NCBI GenBank assembly: GCA_018399075.1
Contig: CP073763.1
Location: forward strand, 248,001-312,000
DNA length: 64,000 bases
DNA from: Simkaniaceae bacterium
Lineage (GTDB): Bacteria > Chlamydiota > Chlamydiia > Chlamydiales > Simkaniaceae
Reading direction: 5' to 3'
Shown here: piece by piece, positions 55,586 to 62,671 of the stretch
Position numbering within the stretch: the first letter of the stretch is position 1
How the letters are laid out: every line of letters starts with the position of its first letter
Program-made: the position numbers and the translations under genes
The notes under the pieces: model-generated
Seen by the model: the letters and a program-made list of their open reading frames with translations, nothing else
Database searches by the model: none
Told to the model about the DNA's origin: nothing

Positions 55586-56046
55586 AATCAAAAGGTGTAA
55601 GAATTAGGGATGGCATGCCCGATGATGATGAGATACTAGGAGTTTCCCCAAAGGATATATTGAAATATATTAATTTTGGTAATGAACTTCATTGGGCTAT
55701 TTTAGAAATCGAAGCAACAGGAGATTTAGGAGAAAAAAAATGGAAAGAACTCCATCAATGTGAAACTTCAGATGAAAAAATGACAAGAATCTCATGGAAT
55801 GACCTAAAAGACACCTCAAAGAAATTCCGGCAAGTTATTTGGTTTACAGCCATTGGCTGCAAAGATCCAGCTGATGTTAAATTTTACAAAGAAGATGTAG
55901 AAATGTATGAGTCCTGCGATATTGTTGTGCAGGTTTTTGATGGGGAATGTTGCGAAGTCTTTTCAAAAGATCATGATCTAATTGATCGTTTGGCAAAAAA
56001 GTTTAAGGATACGGAGTTTTTGACTCCTGATTGGAATTCTAAATAG
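55582..56046 (+). CDS. Putative immunity protein of the big toxin
   Basis: The product is 154 residues from ATG 55582, which forms an ATGA overlap with the toxin stop; ATG 55570 is also in frame (158 residues). It is acidic, without signal peptide, and has a cluster of Cys residues (IGC, SCD, ECC). The tight overlap with a toxin-tip gene is typical of immunity genes. I do not recognise the family. The stop TAG at 56044-56046 is directly followed by Repeat A copy 2. Confidence 0.6.
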   Translation: MKSKGVRIRDGMPDDDEILGVSPKDILKYINFGNELHWAILEIEATGDLGEKKWKELHQCETSDEKMTRISWNDLKDTSKKFRQVIWFTAIGCKDPADVKFYKEDVEMYESCDIVVQVFDGECCEVFSKDHDLIDRLAKKFKDTEFLTPDWNSK

Positions 56047-56310
56047 AAAGCCTACGATGCAATCTCTGATTTCCTTACAAGAATAGGGTTTTCCGGAGAA
56101 GTCAGCACCCGTCCCCTCCCTCTTTATACAACCGAGCCACCCAAAAGCACCCCCTCCTACATCGGAGACTACGGTCCTGCCATTCCTACACAAACCGCAG
56201 TCCATCCCATCACCGCTCCCTCTCCAGTCGCGCAGCCTTATGCAGCACCCGTACTGCAAAATCCCTTTCTTCCAACAGCACCTAACACCCTACCACCCGT
56301 TAGCATGCCA
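56047..56310 (+). repeat. Repeat A, copy 2: start-less head of orphan cassette 1
   Basis: The block begins directly after the upstream stop and reads KAYDAISDF in frame with the toxin ORF that starts formally at ATG 56305. There is no start codon between 56047 and 56305. It is 264 bp, matching Repeat A copy 1 in order and length. Confidence 0.9.
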
Positions 56311-57471
56311 TCACTCCCTCCTAGACCTGTTGCACTCCCTCCAAAACCAACCTTTGGAGAAAGATTACAAGGAGTAGTTAGAGAACTCTTTGATCATGGC
56401 CTCCCTAATAGCGCGCCCCTTATACCAAGAACCCAAGTCATGATCTTTCCTCAAGAACCATCCACCCCTCAAAATTCTCTTCCTGGATTTACACCCAATT
56501 TACAAACCCGCTATCCCGAAGCCTATGCCCTTGCAAGACAAGTCGATCAGTTCGGAAAAGAGCAAGTGGCTCTTTTCCGTGTCACCCTCGAAAACCACCA
56601 AAGAAGACCCCATCCCTTCCGCGAGTTCGATGCCCTACCAACCCTTTTAGAAAGAGCCACCGGGCACTCGCTCAACACCCCAGGACTTACTCCTGAAAGA
56701 CCCAGCCCCCTCAGCCTAAGGGTTGAAACCTTAGCTGTAGCCACCTTGCAGAACCCTCGTGTTCAAGGATCTCTCCAAGTTATTGGAGGAGCCTGTGAAA
56801 CGATCGTCGGTGCTGGCATAACCCTTGCCTCAGAAGGAATCGCCGCTCCAGCAGGATGGGTTATTATGACCCATGGGTTAGATCATCTGATCACAGGAAC
56901 AGAAGTGATCCTTAGTGGAAGAGCAAAAGAAACCGTTACTGTTCAAGTTTTGCAACAAATGGGACTGACTCAAGAAGCTTCTAACGTTGCAGATGGGATA
57001 TTGAGTATTGCTTCTGGTGCAAATGCCAGCCGTATGACATTATCTAGAGGTCTTCTGAATGTTGAAGAAGTCGCTGCAAGGAGCACAGTTGCTTACAGAA
57101 CCGGCTTTGTGAGTGAGAAAACTGTTGCAAAATTATCTGGAAAAACTATTAACCGATCTTTACCAATAGAACAAGGTGGAAGAAGAATTGGAAACTTTCG
57201 TTATACAGAGGGTTCTTTTAAACATTTTTATGAAGTGTCTAAAAGAGGGGTTAATAAAGGACAGCTCGAAAGACCTTATATGAGATCATTACATACTATA
57301 AGGCAAATTATGATTGCTAAAAAACCTATTCCAGATCCACAAGCTTTCGGAGCTATTCGATGGGATGTTCCAGGAACATTTAATGGAAGTAATGGAATGT
57401 GGGAGTTAGTTTTTCATCCTGAAACCAACTCTATTTATCATTTTCAATTTAAATCATTTAAGAAAATATAG
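56305..57471 (+). CDS. Orphan toxin cassette 1
   Basis: Formally 388 residues from ATG 56305, but the frame is open from 56047 (474 residues), where it encodes the same linker as the big toxin. After the linker come EPSTPQNSL...TLAVAT (head shared with cassette 2), a glycine-rich pre-toxin stretch (GGACETIVGAGITLASEG), the junction EEVAARSTVAYRTGFVSEKTVAK near residue 252, and a new tip of about 105 residues ending in FQFKSFKKI. The tip has no family I can name. Without a start or ribosome binding site at 56047, it is probably silent until recombined. Confidence 0.65.
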   Translation: MPSLPPRPVALPPKPTFGERLQGVVRELFDHGLPNSAPLIPRTQVMIFPQEPSTPQNSLPGFTPNLQTRYPEAYALARQVDQFGKEQVALFRVTLENHQRRPHPFREFDALPTLLERATGHSLNTPGLTPERPSPLSLRVETLAVATLQNPRVQGSLQVIGGACETIVGAGITLASEGIAAPAGWVIMTHGLDHLITGTEVILSGRAKETVTVQVLQQMGLTQEASNVADGILSIASGANASRMTLSRGLLNVEEVAARSTVAYRTGFVSEKTVAKLSGKTINRSLPIEQGGRRIGNFRYTEGSFKHFYEVSKRGVNKGQLERPYMRSLHTIRQIMIAKKPIPDPQAFGAIRWDVPGTFNGSNGMWELVFHPETNSIYHFQFKSFKKI

Positions 57472-57480
57472 GAAAAGCTA

Positions 57481-58008
57481 ATGAAGTTTCTTGTTAAGGA
57501 TCAAAAAGATCAAAAAGAAAAATTTTCTCTTATTTATGATGATTATCAGTTTCTTACAGACCCAGGTATCGAAACAACTGGTTATGGTGCTATTACAGTT
57601 AATTATTTAGAATTACAATTAGACGAAGATGGAAGAATTGCATTCTTATTTGGGTATGAACCTTTAGCTATATATGAAGAGACAAATAATTTTCCAAAGC
57701 AATATGAGAGCAAAGATCTTATTGCTGTTTTAGACAATGAACCAGGTCCTGATGACTTCCCTGGACTTCCAACTTATAACCTGGTAAAAAATAGTGAATG
57801 GCCAAATAAAAGTGAATGGTCAACATACATAAACAAAAAAGAAGGATGGGTTTGTGTTGGAGATCCAACTATCGAAGATAAAAGACTAATAGAGTTTGCA
57901 CCAGACTGTGTTGCTGCATTAGACAAGGAAAATGAAATGGTGGCAATTTGGTTGCACCCAAGAGAATTACCAGCACATGTCTATGAAAAAGGTCATGAGA
58001 GACCCTGA
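57481..58008 (+). CDS. Putative immunity protein of cassette 1
   Basis: The 175-residue product is acidic and soluble, with no signal or membrane segment, and has its own AGGAAAAGCT before the ATG, nine bases after the toxin stop. The C-terminal part (FAPDCVAALDKENEMVAIW) is characteristic of nothing I can name. Assigned as immunity by position and size. Unlike the toxin frame, it has normal start signals, so it may be expressed alone. Confidence 0.55.
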   Translation: MKFLVKDQKDQKEKFSLIYDDYQFLTDPGIETTGYGAITVNYLELQLDEDGRIAFLFGYEPLAIYEETNNFPKQYESKDLIAVLDNEPGPDDFPGLPTYNLVKNSEWPNKSEWSTYINKKEGWVCVGDPTIEDKRLIEFAPDCVAALDKENEMVAIWLHPRELPAHVYEKGHERP

Positions 58009-58040
58009 TTAGCTATAGATAGTAGCCATTGATAACTTAA

Positions 58041-58364
58041 GAGCCATCCACCCCTCAAAACTCTCTTGCTGGATTTACCCCCGATCTACAAACCCGCTAT
58101 CCCGAAGCCTACGCCCTCGCAAGAAACGTTGATCAGTTTGGAAGAGAGCAAGTCGCACTCTTCCGCGTCACTCTAGAAAACCACCAAAGAAGACCCCATC
58201 TCCTCCGAGAGTTCGATGCTCTTCCCAACCTCTTAGAAAGAGCCACCGGTCATACGCTTCACACCCCAGGCCTCACTCCCGAAAGATCCACCCCTCTCAG
58301 CCTAAGGGTTGAAACCTTAGCTGTCGCCACCATCGATCTAGCAAGAGACTACAATCGCCATCGA
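58041..58364 (+). repeat. Start-less head of orphan cassette 2 (Repeat B)
   Basis: An in-frame stop TAA (58038-58040) is followed exactly by the homology block EPSTPQNSLAGF...TLAVAT (58041-58331), the same 291-bp length as 56455-56745 in cassette 1. The frame continues without a stop into ATG 58365, but no start codon precedes it. The intervening 58009-58040 holds no gene. Confidence 0.85.
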
Positions 58365-59255
58365 ATGGAACACCCCTTCCAATCACAAGTAGACATCGTA
58401 TTAGCAGCTCCCAGAGTTGTAGGAGGCTGGGCCAAAGACGCCTTTAAACTCTTAAACTACCTCACTAAGCTAAAGCATCCAAACGATCCCATCGCTAGAG
58501 AGATGGGAATAAGAATAGATGCCCTTGCTGCAGCTATCGATAGCTTCTATATAGACACAATCCAGCGCGTTGATCCCACCTATGATCCTCACTCAGCCTC
58601 TTCAAGAGTAGGAGAAGTTGCTTGGCAAATGGTTCCTATAGGTCGTGCTGCTACTGCTGGTCGTGTCGCTCTAAGATCTACAACGACCAACATACCAAGA
58701 AGGCTTTTGAGTTTAGAAGAAACCGCTGCAAGACGGATGGTTGCTTATAGGGGTGGTTTTGTGAGTGATAAGACCGTTGCAAAATCGCTAGTCCCTTCTC
58801 TTAGTCGTATTGAGAGAGAAATAATAAAAGAAATTGGTGCACAGAAAGGGACTAAGCGAATAGACTTTATTGTAAGAGATGTTTGCAATAAAAGAAGTTT
58901 AGGGGAAAGACAGTTAAGGACTATTTTAAAACACCAAGGTTTTACTCCACCGCCACGACCTGCCGGAATACCAAAAGATTGGAATGTTGGGATAATATAT
59001 AAAAGTGGAGGAGTAAAATACACATTGAAAAAACCTAGTTCTAAAGGCCCTTACACAGTTGTTGAGGTAAGAGTTATGGATAAAGATATTTTTAGCCCAC
59101 GAATTGGCCAACAAAGACCATATGTAACTCATAAGGTGAACGGAAAATTTCTTGACAGAGAAGGGAAAATTGTTCCTAGAGTGAGTACAGAAGCTCATAT
59201 TGAATATAAAGAGTATGATTTTTCTAAGCTTATGGAGTTAATGCCATATGAATGA
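58365..59255 (+). CDS. Orphan toxin cassette 2
   Basis: Formally 296 residues from ATG 58365; open in frame from 58041. Residues 1-115 form a helical pre-toxin domain (DSFYIDTIQRVDP, SASSRVGEVAWQMVPIGRA), similar to the pre-toxin part of the big protein. EETAARRMVAYRGGFVS follows at about 118-134, and the tip proper is residues 209-296: VEVRVM, QRPYVTHK, DREGKIVPR and EAHIEY, a pattern I recall at the ends of RHS/CdiA-type toxins. No Shine-Dalgarno sequence precedes ATG 58365. Confidence 0.6.
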   Translation: MEHPFQSQVDIVLAAPRVVGGWAKDAFKLLNYLTKLKHPNDPIAREMGIRIDALAAAIDSFYIDTIQRVDPTYDPHSASSRVGEVAWQMVPIGRAATAGRVALRSTTTNIPRRLLSLEETAARRMVAYRGGFVSDKTVAKSLVPSLSRIEREIIKEIGAQKGTKRIDFIVRDVCNKRSLGERQLRTILKHQGFTPPPRPAGIPKDWNVGIIYKSGGVKYTLKKPSSKGPYTVVEVRVMDKDIFSPRIGQQRPYVTHKVNGKFLDREGKIVPRVSTEAHIEYKEYDFSKLMELMPYE

Positions 59256-59604
59256 TTATCTTAACTATTATAGAAATGCTTTCTTAACAGCTTTACAAGA
59301 CATGGCAGATCTCAAAAGTCAAGAGAAAGCATGGATTAATGGTGATCATGAAAAATTATTACCTTTTTCAGAAGTTTTAGAAAACTTTATGAGTGCTTCT
59401 GAAGATATTCAGCAAGGATCTTTGCTTTCTAAGGAACAAAGAAAAAAGCTTCAAAAGCTTATTGATATGGTTGATGATTACGGTAGTAGTCTAGAAAACC
59501 CCCAAACAGACTCAGAAATAGCAAAAGATCCCAAATGGCATGAGATACGAAAATACGCCCAAGAAGTCTATGATGAGTTAAAAAACATCAAGATAGACAC
59601 TTAA
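59248..59604 (+). CDS. Putative immunity protein of cassette 2
   Basis: The 118-residue product overlaps the toxin end by eight bases, with GGAG about ten bases before the ATG. It is acidic and helical and is a paralogue of the immunity protein of cassette 3: both end in KYAQEVYDELKNIKIDT. The shared 3' end and differing N-terminal parts fit immunity proteins matched to related but distinct tips. Confidence 0.6.
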   Translation: MNDYLNYYRNAFLTALQDMADLKSQEKAWINGDHEKLLPFSEVLENFMSASEDIQQGSLLSKEQRKKLQKLIDMVDDYGSSLENPQTDSEIAKDPKWHEIRKYAQEVYDELKNIKIDT

Positions 59605-59620
59605 TTTTTTGTATTCTTAA

Positions 59621-59797
59621 CAAAACCCCCGCCTCTTCCGCGAGTTCGATGCTCTTCCAACCCTTCTAGAGAGATCCACCGGCCATACGCTTCACACCTC
59701 AGGCCTCACTCCTGAAAGACCCACCCCTCTCAGCCTAAAAGTTGAAACCTTAGCTGTAGCAACAATAGAGCTAGCAAGAGACTACAACCGACATCGA
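59621..59797 (+). repeat. Start-less head of orphan cassette 3
   Basis: An in-frame TAA (59618-59620) is followed by an open frame reading LFREFDALPTLL...TLAVATIELARDYNRHR up to ATG 59798. It matches the second half of Repeat B. The 16 bases between the immunity stop and this block hold no gene. Confidence 0.82.
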
Positions 59798-60691
59798 ATG
59801 GAACACCCCCTCCAATCACAAGTAGACATCGTATTAGCAGCTCCCAGAGTTGTAGGAGGCTGGGCCAAAGACGCCTTTAAACTCTTAAACTACCTCACTA
59901 AGCTAAAGCATCCAAACGATCCCATCGCTAGAGAGATGGGGGAAAGACTAGATGCCCTTGCTGCAGCTATCGATAGCTTCTATATAGACACAATCCAGCG
60001 CGTTGATCCCACCTATGATCCTCACTCAGCCTCTTCAAGAGTAGGAGAAGTTGCTTGGCAAATGGTTCCTATAGGTCGTGCTGCTACTGCTGGTCGCGTA
60101 GCTTTAAGATCAAGAACTGCGACGATACCAAGAAGGATTTTAAGTTTAGAAGAAACCGCTGCAAGACGGATGGTTGCTTATAGGGGTGGTTTTGTGAGTG
60201 ATAAGACCGTTGCAAAATCGCTAGTCCCTTCTCTTAGTCGTATTGAGAGAGAAATAATAAAAGAAATTGGTGCACAGAAAGGGACTAAGCGAATAGACTT
60301 TATTGTAAGAGATGTTTGCAATAAAAGAAGTTTAGGGGAAAGACAGTTAAGGACTATTTTAAAACACCAAGGTTTTACTCCACCGCCACGACCTGCCGGA
60401 ATACCAAAAGATTGGAAAGTAACTATTTCGGAAAAAGGTGGAGGAATAAAATATTCGCTTCAAACATATAGAAAAACTGGTCATATTACAACTTCAGTAG
60501 AAGTGAGAATTATGCCGGGTGATCCTAAAAGTTTAAATCATGCTCAAAGAAAAGCATATGTTATGCACCAAGCAGGAGGTTCTCACTATGATAAGTTTGG
60601 AAACCTTGTTTCAAGGAATAGTTTTGAAGCTCACATTCCATATGAAGAATATGATTTTAGTAAAATATCAAAGGCAATAAATTATGAATGA
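59798..60691 (+). CDS. Orphan toxin cassette 3
   Basis: Formally 297 residues from ATG 59798; open in frame from 59621. Residues 1-207 are nearly the same as in cassette 2, with 275 bp fully identical (60143-60417 against 58710-58984). The tips then diverge at GIPKDW: here VEVRIMPGDP, QRKAYVMHQ, DKFGNLVSR and EAHIPY, the same toxin fold pattern with different residues. This is the expected result of tip diversification with conserved scaffold. No ribosome binding site at the ATG. Confidence 0.6.
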   Translation: MEHPLQSQVDIVLAAPRVVGGWAKDAFKLLNYLTKLKHPNDPIAREMGERLDALAAAIDSFYIDTIQRVDPTYDPHSASSRVGEVAWQMVPIGRAATAGRVALRSRTATIPRRILSLEETAARRMVAYRGGFVSDKTVAKSLVPSLSRIEREIIKEIGAQKGTKRIDFIVRDVCNKRSLGERQLRTILKHQGFTPPPRPAGIPKDWKVTISEKGGGIKYSLQTYRKTGHITTSVEVRIMPGDPKSLNHAQRKAYVMHQAGGSHYDKFGNLVSRNSFEAHIPYEEYDFSKISKAINYE

Positions 60692-61088
60692 TTGGTCTAG
60701 TGAGAATGATAAGAATTATTACTACAATGCATTCTTGCCCGCAATAAAATCTTTAGCAGATAAAGAAAAACAAAACGAAGCCTGGAATTGTGGGAATTAT
60801 GAAAAATTTTCTGATTTTAAAGAAATCTATATAGGCTTTTCTGATGCCTCTGAATATGTCTTAAATAGCTATCAATATTTTTTACTAGGTAATGTTCAAA
60901 AAGAAAAACTTCAAAAACTCTATGACATGGTAGAAAATTACGATAACACTATTGACGAACTTGATGACTCTGGTTGGAGGAAAAAGAAAACCGACAAGCA
61001 AATCTATAATGACCCCAAATGGCAAGAGATCCGGAAATACGCCCAAGAAGTCTATGATGAGTTAAAAAACATCAAGATAGACACTTAA
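60684..61088 (+). CDS. Putative immunity protein of cassette 3
   Basis: The 134-residue product overlaps the toxin end by eight bases and is a longer paralogue of the immunity protein of cassette 2. The last 54 bases plus the following 20 are part of a 74-bp identity (61035-61108 against 59551-59624), running through the stop codon into the next head. The middle parts differ (YIGFSDASEYVLNSYQYF against ENFMSASEDIQQGSL). Confidence 0.6.
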   Translation: MNDWSSENDKNYYYNAFLPAIKSLADKEKQNEAWNCGNYEKFSDFKEIYIGFSDASEYVLNSYQYFLLGNVQKEKLQKLYDMVENYDNTIDELDDSGWRKKKTDKQIYNDPKWQEIRKYAQEVYDELKNIKIDT

Positions 61089-61104
61089 TTTTTTGTATTC
61101 TTAA

Positions 61105-61281
61105 CAAAGCCCCCATCCCTTCCGCGAGTTCGATGCCCTACCAACCCTTCTAGAGAGATCCACCGGCCATAGGCTTCACACCTCAGGCCTCACTCCTGAA
61201 AGATCCACCCCTCTCAGCCTAAGGGTTGAAACCTTAGCTGTAGCAACAATAGAGCTAGCAAGAGACTACAACCGACATCGA
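61105..61281 (+). repeat. Start-less head of orphan cassette 4
   Basis: An in-frame TAA (61102-61104) is followed by an open frame with REFDALPTLLERSTGH and RVETLAVATIELARDYNRHR up to ATG 61282. It is nearly the same as the head of cassette 3, at the same 159-base distance from the REFDAL block to the ATG. Confidence 0.82.
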
Positions 61282-62028
61282 ATGGAACACCCCCTCCAAT
61301 CACAAGTAGACATCGTATTAGCAGCTCCCAGAGTTGTAGGAGGCTGGGCCAAAGACGCCTTTAAACTCTTAAACTACCTCACTAAGCTAAAGCATCCAAA
61401 CGATCCCATCGCTATAGAGATGGGAGCAAGAGTGGATATTCTAGCCCAAACCATCGATAGCTTCTATGTCGAAACAATCCAACGCGTTGATCCCACATAT
61501 GATCCTCACTCTCCCTCCTCAAGAGTGGGAGAAGTTGTTTGGTCAGTGGTTCCTATAGGTCGTGCTGCTACGGCTGGTCGTGTCGCTCTAAGATCTACGA
61601 CCAACATACCAAGAAGACTTTTGAGTTTAGAAGAAACCGCTGCAAGACGGATGGTTGCTCAAAGAGTCTTTTTAGAAAGGATGAATAACCCTGTCTATCG
61701 AAGTGGAGTTTCAAAGATTCCAAAAAATCCAAGTTCTGGTACTGTGACAAGAGAATTACAAAACATCAGAGTTAAGACATCCTTAACTTCTCAAGAAATC
61801 GTAAAACTAGAAAAGGAAGTTTCAAGTTGGCTAGGAGAAGGAACTAAATTAATAAGAAATAAAGCAGGAGATCCAATCTTTCTTTCAAAAGATTGCACTA
61901 GAAGAATGCGGTTCGATTTTAATAGGCCCTATCCACATGAAAATCTTCACCTACATTTTGATAAATATGTTAAAGGGCGGTGGGTTGAAGTAAAAAGAAT
62001 ATATCCTTCTGATGTTCCACATAAATAA
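61282..62028 (+). CDS. Orphan toxin cassette 4
   Basis: Formally 248 residues from ATG 61282; open in frame from 61105. Pre-toxin residues 1-128 match cassettes 2 and 3 up to EETAARRMVA; then the sequence changes abruptly to a new tip of about 120 residues ending in IYPSDVPHK. The tip has GTKLIRNKAGD, RRMRFDFNRPYPHENLHLHFD and GRWVEVKRIYP, a histidine-rich pattern I recall from RHS/LXG-type toxin ends. Catalytic residues may be the His cluster. Probably not translated alone. Confidence 0.6.
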   Translation: MEHPLQSQVDIVLAAPRVVGGWAKDAFKLLNYLTKLKHPNDPIAIEMGARVDILAQTIDSFYVETIQRVDPTYDPHSPSSRVGEVVWSVVPIGRAATAGRVALRSTTNIPRRLLSLEETAARRMVAQRVFLERMNNPVYRSGVSKIPKNPSSGTVTRELQNIRVKTSLTSQEIVKLEKEVSSWLGEGTKLIRNKAGDPIFLSKDCTRRMRFDFNRPYPHENLHLHFDKYVKGRWVEVKRIYPSDVPHK

Positions 62029-62039
62029 TAAATAAGGAA

Positions 62040-62285
62040 TTGAATATGAGAATACTGAATGATGACTCAAATGAAAAGTTAAATAATGTTAGTTTTTTTC
62101 TAACAAAACAAGAAGCAATTCAACTTCATTCGGATCTTCAAGCGTTGATTGCTGATCCGAGTAAACAGCATACGCATATTTCTAGTGATGATTACCAAAA
62201 AGAAATCACAGTATGTATTTATGATGAAAAAGATCTTTCGGGTTTACACGAGAGAGTAAAAAATCTTATTCTAGAAGACAAATAA
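62040..62285 (+). CDS. Putative immunity protein of cassette 4
   Basis: The 81-residue product (LTKQEAIQLHSDLQALI, HTHISSDDYQKEITVCIYD) lies 11 bases after the toxin stop with AAGGAATTG before the ATG. This pattern resembles the small partner proteins that accompany the same toxin-tip type in other bacteria, as I recall it. Acidic, soluble, no signal peptide. Confidence 0.6.
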   Translation: MNMRILNDDSNEKLNNVSFFLTKQEAIQLHSDLQALIADPSKQHTHISSDDYQKEITVCIYDEKDLSGLHERVKNLILEDK

Positions 62286-62329
62286 AAGGCTATCTAACCA
62301 GATCGAAAGATGCTTCTTCGAAACATATA

Positions 62330-62508
62330 GAAAGAGCCACCGGCCAGACTCTCCACACCCCAGGCCTCACTCCTGAAAGACCCACCCCCACAACCCAACA
62401 AAAGATCGATCAGCTCTCAGACTATGTCGGACAAAAATACCTAGGAGTCTTAAAAACCTCCGGAGCCCCCGCCTCTTCCGAGAGTTCGATGTCTTTAAAC
62501 TCTTACTA
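62330..62508 (+). repeat. Mosaic recombination scrap from three toxin-gene segments
   Basis: Three joined pieces occur: 62330-62388 resembles the GAAAGAGCCACCGG head block; 62387-62469 matches 54857-54939 of the big toxin gene (83 bp, two mismatches); and 62468-62508 resembles the REFDAL head joined to a CTTTAAACTCTTA fragment of the pre-toxin. No ORF results. The rest of 62286-62671 is AT-rich without a visible gene. Confidence 0.85.
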
Positions 62509-62671
62509 AAAATCCATAAAGACATAATTACCTCTTGCAAATAGATTAATAATTATTAACTCAAATGGGGTAACAACATAGAAAATTTTTTCTAAGTATT
62601 TTTTGGACAATAAAAGCTTTTATAGGCATTCTCTCCGGGCAATCTTAACCCTAACTTTTAGGAGAAGAAAA

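Noticed and set aside
56047-61281. Frameshift or sequencing error as the cause of missing starts in the cassettes
   Set aside because: In all four cases the frame opens at the edge of the homology and no alternative frame connects it with an upstream start, so a shared design is more likely than four errors.
58000-62300. CRISPR-like or tandem-repeat array
   Set aside because: The repeats are 70-620 bp long, coding and in frame; they are gene cassettes, not short spaced repeats.
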